This document shows positions 1 to 6,966 of a stretch of DNA of 13,537 nt, in pieces. The position numbers and the translations under genes were made by a program. The stretch lies in contig CAYSCH010000266.1 in NCBI GenBank assembly GCA_964429355.1, forward strand, positions 1 through 13,537, given 5' to 3'. Within the stretch, counting starts at the first letter, position 1. Every line of letters begins with the position of its first letter. The notes beneath the pieces were generated by a model, which had not been told where the DNA came from, ran no database searches, and worked only from the letters and a program-made list of their open reading frames with translations. This DNA comes from JAAYAY01 sp964429355. Its GTDB lineage: Bacteria; Planctomycetota; Planctomycetia; Pirellulales; Thermoguttaceae.

Positions 1-24
1 GGGCGGGGTCTTTGTTGAGGGAAA

Positions 25-42
25 GCGGCGACGAGTCGCCGC
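25..42 (-). terminator. Possible terminator after the DUF1501 gene
   Basis: On the minus strand an 8-bp GC-rich stem with a 2-nt apex, which in RNA would open to a 4-nt loop, is followed directly by TTTCCCTC. It lies about 100 nt beyond the DUF1501 stop codon. The U-tract is short, so this is a weak intrinsic terminator candidate, and the hairpin may simply be part of the palindrome cluster. Confidence 0.3.
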
Positions 43-146
43 AGTCCATAAGGGGCTCATCACGGCGGAGCGTGATGGTTAGTATGGGCCGGCTAAAGCC
101 GGGACTCCAGCAAAATGGACTTCAACAAGATGGGCTCCAGCTATGC
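25..146. repeat. Cluster of palindromes and 15-bp repeats (REP-like)
   Basis: Three separate hairpins lie side by side. Positions 25-42 hold GCGGCGAC-GA-GTCGCCGC. Positions 58-77 hold CATCACG-6 nt-CGTGATG. Positions 89-102 hold CCGGCT-AA-AGCCGG. They are followed by three imperfect 15-bp direct repeats starting at 102, 117 and 132, of the type GGACTCCAGCAAAAT. The last repeat runs over the stop codon of the DUF1501 gene, whose stop is at 141-143 on the minus strand. Such dense palindromes just outside a coding region resemble REP/BIME-type intergenic elements. No transposase is present here, so that class is an inference. Confidence 0.55.
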
Positions 147-1358
147 CAGGATTTCCAGGGGGTCGAACTTTTCGCCGAGGACGGTCTGGCTGTCGATTCC
201 GAGCCAGTGGTCGAGGAGCGTGGCGTAGACGCGGCGGAAATCGGTGTGGTGTTTGGGGCCGCCATTTTCCGTTTCGGTCATGCTGGGGTGCTGGCCGATC
301 AGCCCCGGGCGGATGCGGCCGCCGACAACGAGCATGGGTGCGGCGGAGCCGTGGTCGGTGCCGCGGCGTCCGTTCTCCTTGATCGTGCGGCCGAATTCGG
401 AATACGTGACGAGCACGACGCGGTCGAGCAATCCGCGCCCCTGGAGGTCATCGACGAAGGCAGCCACGGCCTGGGAGAGCTGATGGAGCAGGGCGGCGTG
501 GTTGTCTTTCTGGCCGGCGTGATTGTCGAACCCGCCGATATCACCGCCGCCGCTGGCGTCGGTACTGAAGACGCGGACGCCCACGTGGGCCTCGATCAGT
601 TGGGCGACGACCCTGAGGTCGGCCCCGGTGGGTGTATTGGGGTATTCGCGACGCTGGCCGGAACGGATGACTTTGTCGACCGCGGCAGCATGGGCCTGAG
701 CGGTTTGCCTGCGGCGAGCGATCTCCTGGAGGAGCGGAGACGCATCCTGGGGGACGGCGCCGGCCGTTTCGCTCAGCGACTCGGCGGGTCGGAGCCGCCA
801 GTCTTCGATCGAGCGGATCGCGGGCACAATAGTCGTGGCGGCGTTCATAGTGAGCGGACGGGGAATCAGGCCCACCCATGCTCCGGGCACAGAGGCCTGC
901 TGGCCGACCGCATCGGCGGCGCGGCCCAACCAGCCGGTCTGGCAGACCTCGGCATCGAGCCGGCCGGTTTGCCAGATCCGCATCGATTCGGGATGTCCGC
1001 CCTGCGGGTTGGGGTAGCCGACGCCTTGAACGATGGCCAGATGGCCGTCGTCGAGGAGCCGCTTCATATCCGGCATCTTGGGATGCAATCCCAGGTCGGA
1101 GCCGATCTGGATCACATCTTGTTTGGTCATTCGCAGGGTGGGTCGGAGGCGGCCGTACTGGTCGTTGTCGTAGGGCACGACGGTGTTGAGCCCGTCATTT
1201 CCGCCGCCGAGTTGAACGACGACGAGAACTCGATCGGCGTCGGGAGTCGGGTCGGCGGCTGCGGCCCGCTGGAACAAGGCCGGGGCAGCGGAGCCGAGGG
1301 AGAAAACGGCCGGTGCGCCGAGGGCAGCCTTCAGGAAATCCCGTCGTGAAGTGGGCAT
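141..1358 (-). CDS. DUF1501 family protein, Tat-exported
   Basis: This is a 405-residue DUF1501 protein. It opens with a twin-arginine signal (TSRRDFLKAALG, residues 3-14) followed by an alanine-rich hydrophobic stretch to about residue 35, so export in folded form is expected. Family landmarks are GGGNDGLNT at 51-59, SEFGRT at 320-325 and GTDHG at 333-337; the last two resemble the sulfatase/alkaline phosphatase-like fold to which DUF1501 is related. The reaction is unknown. The start is supported by a GGAG ribosome binding site 9 nt upstream. It lies 178 bp downstream of the DUF1800 gene, and the two probably form one transcript, the usual arrangement in Planctomycetota. The gap between them holds a 6-bp-arm hairpin (1479-1501). 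The length and C-terminus look complete. Confidence 0.93.
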   Translation of the reverse strand: MPTSRRDFLKAALGAPAVFSLGSAAPALFQRAAAADPTPDADRVLVVVQLGGGNDGLNTVVPYDNDQYGRLRPTLRMTKQDVIQIGSDLGLHPKMPDMKRLLDDGHLAIVQGVGYPNPQGGHPESMRIWQTGRLDAEVCQTGWLGRAADAVGQQASVPGAWVGLIPRPLTMNAATTIVPAIRSIEDWRLRPAESLSETAGAVPQDASPLLQEIARRRQTAQAHAAAVDKVIRSGQRREYPNTPTGADLRVVAQLIEAHVGVRVFSTDASGGGDIGGFDNHAGQKDNHAALLHQLSQAVAAFVDDLQGRGLLDRVVLVTYSEFGRTIKENGRRGTDHGSAAPMLVVGGRIRPGLIGQHPSMTETENGGPKHHTDFRRVYATLLDHWLGIDSQTVLGEKFDPLEILA

Positions 1359-1536
1359 GATTTGTTTCTCCGATTGGGAATGCTGTCCTGCATGGGTTAC
1401 GCGCGTGGGCGACGTGCCGGCGCCTTCGGCTGGGCGTTAAACGGGTTTGGGAATAGGGTGAAAGCGAGTGATGATTCCGGTCGCACCCGGCAGGAGCGAC
1501 CCACCGGGAGGCCACTGCGGTTGAAGGATTAGTGAT

Positions 1537-2877
1537 TTACGCTAACTGGTATTCTGGCAGACAGGCGACTCTGCGTGCTGCGTCTTCAAATCCTTTCAGG
1601 TTACCGAGGACATCGTCGGCGACGTCGGATTGGAGCAGGAGGCCGGCAAAGAGCCGGCAGGCGGCAGCGGGATCCTGTTTCCCATGTCTTTGCGCGAAGC
1701 CTGCCGCATCGAGGCGATACTTGTTGTCGCCGGGCTGTTGCAGGAGTTCCCAGGCCAGGTTATTTCGTCCTACGATGGTTACATCGTTCAGCCAGCCCAG
1801 GCCGTCGGGCCAGCCGGCCGAGGTGGGGGGATTGTAGAGGCTCTGGCCGAGGCCGGCGAGGCTGAGGACGAGCCGTTCGGTGCCTGCCCGGCCTTCCAGG
1901 GCTCGCACGAGTCCAACGGCAAATTCGACCGGCGACTTCACCCGGCAGCGATAGGCGGCCGGCGAGAAGAACACATTCGAGCGGAGGATGGTTTCGACCG
2001 TGGCCAACACGTTGCCGCTGGTGGCAAAGGAGTCGACGATCGGATCGAGCAAGGCCTCGCCTGGCTGATCGACTTCGGACACGAACTGCCGGAAGAACCT
2101 GGCTACGATTCGGCGCGACGTGGCGCGCTGGTCGGCGATCAGATCGAGTGCGGCCTCGGCGGTGAAGTTGCCTTTTTTGCCAAAGATCTGTTTTTCGCCC
2201 TCGTCGAATTCGCGGTCGTAGAATTCGCGGCTGGTGCGGTTGACAAACCAGCCGGTGAAGGCCTGGGCCGTTGCGGCGACATCGCTCTGGGAGAAGTTGG
2301 CTTCGCCGACGGTGAACTGGGCCAGCAACGTACGGGCGAGCATGGTGGGCGGGGTGGCCTTGCGGCACTTCTCGGCGTTGAGGCAGACGAGCATGGCCGG
2401 GTCGAGCATGACGGCCTTGAGGAGCGGCCGGAATTCGCCCAGGGCGTGCTGGCGAAGGAGCTTCACGTGCCGCTCGAGGAGCGGCCCCCGGCCCACTTCG
2501 GCCTGGCTGACGGCGAAATGCCCGTGCCAGAAGAGGGTGAGTTTTTCGAGCAGTGGGAAGGGCGTTTCGATCAGTCGCCGGAGCCACCAGGCCCGAAGCG
2601 AGTCGACGGAACCTTCCGACGCCTTTTCGTAGTCGGCATACATCTGTTCGAATGCCGCGGGATCGCCGTTGGGGCGAATCAGGCGGTCGATGGTTTTCTG
2701 CGGACCGTCGCTGATGGCCTGATCGATTTCAGGCTGGTTCGGTCCGAATCCTGCCCGGCGCAGGAGGTGGGCGGCAAGCCGAGAGTCCCAGGGCCGTTCG
2801 GCGTCGGGCTGGTAGGGTGCCCAGGCCCAAGCGGGGTCGCTGTTGGCACGGGTCATAGCTTCCGAGGAAAGGGTCAT
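1537..2877 (-). CDS. DUF1800 family protein with divergent core motif
   Basis: This is a 446-residue DUF1800 protein of unknown activity, partner of the DUF1501 gene downstream. Recognisable parts are HLLRRAGFG (37-45), the EKLTLFWHGHF block (111-121), the segment corresponding to the central motif (about 167-191) and AFTGW (206-210). From memory, the family normally has an asparagine- and glutamate-rich NEN-x-ARELxELxTLG motif here. This protein instead reads TPPTMLARTLLAQFTVG, keeping Ala-Arg and the terminal T-V-G but losing the acidic residues. No clear signal peptide is seen, which is common in the family. ATG at 2877 is preferred. A TTG two codons earlier (2883) would extend the same frame, and an ATG at 2856 has a ribosome site that is too close. 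Confidence 0.9.
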   Translation of the reverse strand: MTLSSEAMTRANSDPAWAWAPYQPDAERPWDSRLAAHLLRRAGFGPNQPEIDQAISDGPQKTIDRLIRPNGDPAAFEQMYADYEKASEGSVDSLRAWWLRRLIETPFPLLEKLTLFWHGHFAVSQAEVGRGPLLERHVKLLRQHALGEFRPLLKAVMLDPAMLVCLNAEKCRKATPPTMLARTLLAQFTVGEANFSQSDVAATAQAFTGWFVNRTSREFYDREFDEGEKQIFGKKGNFTAEAALDLIADQRATSRRIVARFFRQFVSEVDQPGEALLDPIVDSFATSGNVLATVETILRSNVFFSPAAYRCRVKSPVEFAVGLVRALEGRAGTERLVLSLAGLGQSLYNPPTSAGWPDGLGWLNDVTIVGRNNLAWELLQQPGDNKYRLDAAGFAQRHGKQDPAAACRLFAGLLLQSDVADDVLGNLKGFEDAARRVACLPEYQLA

Positions 2878-2906
2878 GGTCAAGCGCCTATGGATAGGAG
2901 TCGGAG

Positions 2907-2955
2907 GGGGACGGTCCCATTTTCTCTGCGTTGCATGAAAATTGGGACCGTCCCC
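2907..2955. repeat. Near-perfect palindrome, REP-like
   Basis: GGGGACGGTCCCA (2907-2919) is matched by its exact reverse complement at 2943-2955. If a single-base bulge is allowed, the pairing continues inwards through TTTTC/GAAAA, leaving a 12-nt loop. It sits between the stop of the 585-residue secreted protein (2991) and the start of the DUF1800 gene (2877). It could act as a stem-loop terminator for the former, but no T-run follows on the minus strand. The GGGACxGTCCC core resembles short dispersed palindromes seen in many large bacterial genomes and linked to REP-type (RAYT) transposases. That link is recalled knowledge and is not shown here. Confidence 0.6.
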
Positions 2956-2990
2956 GGGTCAAGGTCCGGTACGACGCCCAGGGCCTACGG

Positions 2991-4748
2991 CTACTTGGCG
3001 GCGAGTTTCAACTCGACGACAAAACGTGCCTGGGTGGCACCGGACTGGTTGCGGATTTCGAACTTCGTCTGGCCAAGATGGCTGACAACCGCCAGGAGCG
3101 TATCGATGGCCGTCTCGGCCTGGTCCCGCGAGTTGCCTTCCTCCATCATGTTGTTGCGAACGAGGGCGTCGCGATTGACCTGGAGAATGGTTGCGAGGTT
3201 TGTGCCGTCGACTTCGGCAAGGCTATGCACCTGCTGCATGCCGGCCAGAGTCTCCGAAGTCTCGTTCTTCAGCGCGTCGATCAGGTCGCGAGCGAGCCCC
3301 TCGGTGGAACTGAGGATCAGGTAGCCGTCGGGCATGGCCAAGGCCGGGTTGAAATTGAAGCGGACGTCGGCGTCGGACCGTTCCTCAACCTTGGGCGGGG
3401 CGAAGCGGGCAACAGTGAAGGGGGTGTCGCCGTGCTTGGGCCGGTCGATGATCAACCCCGGCTCGGCATTCTGGCCACGGGTGAAGTTGACCAGTCCGAC
3501 GGCCTTCTGCCAGGCTTCTTCCATGACGATCGAGAATTTCTCGGGATCCTTCATCCGCAGGATCGCTGCGAAAGCGGGGATCTGGGTCTTGGGAGTGCCG
3601 ATTTTTTCGTCGTATTTCTGTTGGGCGACGAGCAGGCGGATCTCGGGGCCGGTCTCGGCCAGAACCTCATCGGTCAGGTCGCGGCCGGAGAAGAAGATGC
3701 CCATCATGTTTTCGAAGAAGATCAGGCCGCCGGTTCGCTCGGGGAACAGGTCGTCCTTGGCCGCATAGAAACTGTGCATGTCGCGGTAGAAGCTGAATCC
3801 GGCGAGGAACCCGGGCACCTTGGGGTTGGGCAGGACACCGCCGGTCTCACCGGTTTGGGCGAAGGCGACGGAGCTTTTTTCGGCATCGACTTTGCCGTCA
3901 CTCATGGCGGCGAGCGAGAGGGTATCGCCGTCGACATCGAGAGCGAGGGTAAGCACGTTGGCCGCCCGCATGGAATCGGCCACACCGGCCAGGAGCAGGC
4001 TGCCGACGGGGTTGCCGAAATTATCGAGTCCCTTCTGGACGTCGGGCACCTGCTTGAGGACGGCCATATTGACCATCAGGAAGGCATCGGCATTCGGTCC
4101 GGCGGCTGCTTTGGCGGCCTTGTATTCGGCCTGATCGGCGAGGGTGGCACCGCCGTCTTCACGCAGGTCGACCACGGACTTGAGCCGGTCCCCGCTACTG
4201 GCCATGATGAGCCGGCTGCCGATGACGGCGTGGGCTTCTTTCTTGCCGAAGGCCCAGCCGGTGACACCGCGATACTCTCGGGAACTGACGGCTTGTTCAT
4301 CGCCTCGTTTGGCGGCCTCGCCCTGGGCGGCCATGGTGGCGAACTGGCGAAGCTTCTCGAGCAGGGCGGCATCCTGGCTGTCGACGATGAGCAGAAGGGA
4401 CTGGTCGGGATAGGCGGCCAGGGTTGCGCCGCCGCCGAGCAGTGTTCGGGCGGCGGTTTTCCAGTCCGTTCCGAGGTGTGCCTCAAGGAGGCCCAGGATC
4501 TGTTTCACCTGGGCCAGGCCGTTGGGTTGTTTCTGCTGCTGCAGGACAGGCACGGCGGCAACGGTCGCAATCATGTTGTCACCGAGTGCCAGGTCGAGCA
4601 GGTCGCCGGCCCCGCAGATTTCGATGGCCGCCAGCGCCCCTGCGGGCATCCACTGGCTGGCGGGGGGCATGTCTTCGGCTGCGGCGAGATTGCCGGTAAG
4701 CATGGCTGCCACAAGGAGGGCGGCCCCGATCGATCGAAGGAATTGCAT
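2991..4748 (-). CDS. Secreted protein of unknown function (585 aa)
   Basis: I do not recognise this gene with certainty. The product starts with a clear Sec signal peptide: MQFLRS, a hydrophobic core IGAALLVAAMLTG, and a likely cut after LAAA at residue 24, giving a mature protein of about 560 residues. No further membrane segment or cysteine motif stands out. The mature part is a mixture of amphipathic alpha and beta segments, with repeated phrases such as DAFLMVNMAVLK and PDGYLILSSTEG that recall DUF3352-like planctomycete proteins; this is only an impression. ATG at 4748 is chosen because GGGGAG lies 7 nt upstream and the signal peptide begins there. In-frame starts at 4763 and 4862 would put a non-hydrophobic extension before the signal. 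It is 113 bp ahead of the DUF1800 gene, and a palindrome separates them. Confidence 0.85.
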   Translation of the reverse strand: MQFLRSIGAALLVAAMLTGNLAAAEDMPPASQWMPAGALAAIEICGAGDLLDLALGDNMIATVAAVPVLQQQKQPNGLAQVKQILGLLEAHLGTDWKTAARTLLGGGATLAAYPDQSLLLIVDSQDAALLEKLRQFATMAAQGEAAKRGDEQAVSSREYRGVTGWAFGKKEAHAVIGSRLIMASSGDRLKSVVDLREDGGATLADQAEYKAAKAAAGPNADAFLMVNMAVLKQVPDVQKGLDNFGNPVGSLLLAGVADSMRAANVLTLALDVDGDTLSLAAMSDGKVDAEKSSVAFAQTGETGGVLPNPKVPGFLAGFSFYRDMHSFYAAKDDLFPERTGGLIFFENMMGIFFSGRDLTDEVLAETGPEIRLLVAQQKYDEKIGTPKTQIPAFAAILRMKDPEKFSIVMEEAWQKAVGLVNFTRGQNAEPGLIIDRPKHGDTPFTVARFAPPKVEERSDADVRFNFNPALAMPDGYLILSSTEGLARDLIDALKNETSETLAGMQQVHSLAEVDGTNLATILQVNRDALVRNNMMEEGNSRDQAETAIDTLLAVVSHLGQTKFEIRNQSGATQARFVVELKLAAK

Positions 4749-5254
4749 TGCTGAACTCCCCATCCAAGAAAAGGTGGTAGCTGTCGAATTACCTCGTGGA
4801 GCGTGAGATGCGGCTCGCCCCGGAAGCCGACCGCGCAGCACGAAACGCTTCTTTCCAATCACGTCAGAACCTCAAGCCTGTGCAACTTGACGCCAAGATT
4901 AGGGACGGCCAGAGGGACCCCAAGGCCGTCTGCAGGCCGAGCAGCCGCCGTGCTGCGGGGGGAGTCTGGTCGAGGGCTAAGAAGCCGAGGCAAAACGTCC
5001 GCCTTTGCCGCGCCCATGGACAGGCACAATCGGTGGTTCTGTCAGCGGCTCCCATAGTATGCCGACTAGATTGTACTTCGTCCGAGAAGTAAGAATCTTG
5101 GGGATTGAAGGGGAAAAATCTGAAAATAAACGGGGCTGCCGTGCCCCAAAGGTCGTCCACCGCAGCTGGCCGGCGTATTTCGCCACCTTGCCCCCGCATC
5201 AGACGGGTATAGAATTCGGATTCAAACACGGCCTTGCTGCATCTGAGGAGACCC
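4749..5254. other. Divergent intergenic region, no gene seen
   Basis: About 505 bp lie between the divergently transcribed secreted-protein gene and sufU. The open frames here (for example minus 4864-5256) are short, have no domain-like sequence and lack a convincing ribosome site. The stretch around 5085-5130 is more A-rich than its surroundings. A small GGGGC-6 nt-GCCCC hairpin lies at about 5132-5147. A sufU promoter candidate is listed separately. I could not identify a convincing promoter for the minus-strand gene. Confidence 0.6.
5188..5215 (+). promoter_or_regulatory. Candidate sigma-70 promoter of sufU-sufS
   Basis: TTGCCC (5188-5193) and TAGAAT (5210-5215) are separated by 16 nt. 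Transcription would start near 5222, giving a leader of about 33 nt before the sufU ATG. The same -10 hexamer and spacer length recur in the promoter proposed for the BON/sigma operon. No IscR- or SufR-like operator was recognised. Confidence 0.4.
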
Positions 5255-5686
5255 ATGGCAACGGGCGAAGAGGAAATCTATCAAGAGCACGTTCTCGACC
5301 ACTACGAGGACCCCTACCATCGCGGGCACGCCCCACACTGCACCCATCGCCACGAAGACGACAACCCGCTCTGCGGCGATACCGTGTCGATCGAACTGGA
5401 GATCGACCAGCAGGGGCGGTTGCGGGAGGCCTACTTCGACGGCGACGGCTGCTGCATCAGTCAGGCTTCCGCCTCCATGCTGATCGAGAAGTTTGACGGC
5501 AAGTCGGTCGACGAGGTCCGCCGCTTCGAGGCCGAAGACATGCTCGAACTATTTGGGGCCAAGCTGACACCCAACCGGCAGAAATGCTGCCTCCTTCCCT
5601 GGCGAGTGCTGCAATCGGCGGTCTTCTCACCGGTGGACAAGGCCGACGGCAACGACGCGGGCCAGACCGAAGGAGGCCGACCATGA
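5255..5686 (+). CDS. sufU: SufU, Fe-S cluster assembly sulfurtransferase
   Basis: This 143-residue protein is of the SufU type in the NifU/IscU fold. SufU is a zinc-dependent partner that accepts persulfide sulfur from the cysteine desulfurase SufS in the cytoplasm and passes it on for Fe-S cluster building. The zinc ligands expected from Bacillus SufU are present: C40 and D42 in PLCGD, C66 in GDGCCIS, and C111 in RQKCCLL. Both of the last two sites are doubled cysteines (C66-C67, C111-C112), which is unusual. The insert between the first two ligand sites is the length expected for SufU rather than IscU. ATG at 5255 is chosen for GAGGAG 4 nt upstream; a TTG at 5234 lies in frame. The TGA stop overlaps the sufS ATG (ATGA), so the two are translationally coupled. 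Confidence 0.93.
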   Translation: MATGEEEIYQEHVLDHYEDPYHRGHAPHCTHRHEDDNPLCGDTVSIELEIDQQGRLREAYFDGDGCCISQASASMLIEKFDGKSVDEVRRFEAEDMLELFGAKLTPNRQKCCLLPWRVLQSAVFSPVDKADGNDAGQTEGGRP

Positions 5687-6942
5687 CCGCCAGCACCTGC
5701 CAGCTCGATACGGAGAAGATCCGGGCCGATTTCCCGATTCTCTCGACCACGCTCTATGACGGCGTGCCGCTGACGTACCTCGACAACGCGGCGACCACCC
5801 AGCGCCCGCGCCAGGTGATCGAGGCGATCGTCGACACCTACGAGCACCACTATGCCAACGTGCATCGCGGAATCCACTGGCTTTCGGACCATTCGACGGA
5901 CCTTTATGAACAAGCCCGCGACAAGGTCCGCGTCTTCATCGGCGCCCGAGCGAGAGAGGAAGTGATCTTCACCACGGGCACGACCGGCGCGATCAACCTG
6001 GTGGCTCGAAGCTGGGGCGACGCCAACGTGGGCCCCGGCGACGAGATCCTCGTGACCGAGATGGAACACCACTCCAACCTTGTGCCCTGGCATCAGTTGG
6101 CCGAGCGGACCGGTGCGAAGATCGTGTCGGTGCCGGTCACCGACGAGGGCAAGCTCGACCTGGAGGCCATGGACCGGCTGTTGACGGAGAGCACGCGGCT
6201 CGTGGCGGTGACGGCGGTATCGAACGTGCTGGGCACGATCAATCCGCTGGAACAGATCATTGCGAAGGCCCATGGGGCTGGGGCGCTTGTGCTGGTCGAC
6301 GGAGCCCAGAGCGTTCCCCACCGCTGGATCGACGTGGAGGCGCTCGGTGCGGACTTCCTGGCTTTCAGTGGCCACAAGATGATGGGTCCTTCCGGCGTGG
6401 GCGTGCTTTGGGGGAAAGAGAGACTTCTGGAGGCCATGCCCCCGTTTCTGGGCGGCGGGAGTATGATCCGCCGGGTCAGGCTCGATGGGTTTGAAGCGGG
6501 GGACCTACCCGCCAAGTTCGAGGCGGGCACCCCGGCGATTGTCCCGGCCATTGGATTGGGCGCTGCGATTGACTACCTGAGGGGGATCGGGCTGGAGGCC
6601 ATTGCGCGCCACGAACACGACTTGACGGTGTATGCGCACCAGGTTCTGGGCGAACTGGGCACGTTGCGATTCCTCGGTCCGCCGCCGGAGGAAAAGTCGG
6701 GGATCGTGAGCTTCGTGTTTCAGAACAACCATCCGCACGCCCACGACGTTGCCCAGCTCGTGGACCGCCACGGCGTGGCGATCCGCGCGGGTCATCACTG
6801 CGCCATGCCGCTGCACAAGCGTTTCAAGGTGAACGCGAGTGCCCGGGCGAGTTTTTATGTCTACAACACCCGGGAAGAAGTCGACTGCCTGGCCGACGCC
6901 CTTCGGCAGGTGCGGGAGGTTTTCGAGCGGCGGCGGATTTGA
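5683..6942 (+). CDS. sufS: SufS, type II cysteine desulfurase
   Basis: This 419-residue PLP enzyme removes sulfur from L-cysteine to give L-alanine and an enzyme-bound persulfide, which SufU receives. Visible landmarks are LDNAATTQ (34-41), EMEHHSN (126-132) with the cofactor-stacking histidine, the PLP-carboxylate-binding D206 in VDGAQS, the Schiff-base lysine K232 in FSGHKMMGPSG, the GTP motif at 282-284, and the catalytic C373 in RAGHHCAMPLHKRF. The residue after CA is Met rather than the commoner Gln. Length and ends match full-length SufS. An ideal AGGAGG lies 6 nt before the ATG, inside the sufU coding end. No other suf genes (sufB, C, D) are in the window. The gene ends 24 bp from the stop of the convergent kinase gene, and no clear terminator lies between them. 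Confidence 0.95.
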   Translation: MTASTCQLDTEKIRADFPILSTTLYDGVPLTYLDNAATTQRPRQVIEAIVDTYEHHYANVHRGIHWLSDHSTDLYEQARDKVRVFIGARAREEVIFTTGTTGAINLVARSWGDANVGPGDEILVTEMEHHSNLVPWHQLAERTGAKIVSVPVTDEGKLDLEAMDRLLTESTRLVAVTAVSNVLGTINPLEQIIAKAHGAGALVLVDGAQSVPHRWIDVEALGADFLAFSGHKMMGPSGVGVLWGKERLLEAMPPFLGGGSMIRRVRLDGFEAGDLPAKFEAGTPAIVPAIGLGAAIDYLRGIGLEAIARHEHDLTVYAHQVLGELGTLRFLGPPPEEKSGIVSFVFQNNHPHAHDVAQLVDRHGVAIRAGHHCAMPLHKRFKVNASARASFYVYNTREEVDCLADALRQVREVFERRRI

Positions 6943-6966
6943 GGAGACGAAGGCGCTCACCAGGGG

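Noticed and set aside
25..146. CRISPR array
   Set aside because: The repeated units are 15 bp, adjacent and imperfect with no spacers, and no cas genes are in the window.
12..1349. 445-codon plus-strand open frame opposite the DUF1501 gene
   Set aside because: It is antisense to a gene with a Tat signal and all DUF1501 motifs. Its translation has no domain-like sequence, and long antisense frames are expected in GC-rich coding DNA.
1630..3324. 564-codon plus-strand open frame across DUF1800 and the repeat
   Set aside because: It runs over the antisense of one gene, an intergenic palindrome and part of the next gene, and its composition is a by-product of the real minus-strand codons.
2931..4754. 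607-codon plus-strand open frame opposite the secreted protein
   Set aside because: The minus-strand frame has a clear signal peptide and ribosome site. The plus frame has neither, and its Gly/Asp/Glu-rich translation mirrors the other strand.
4864..5256. Minus-strand small gene upstream of sufU
   Set aside because: The translation resembles no family, lacks a ribosome site and would overlap the sufU start region.
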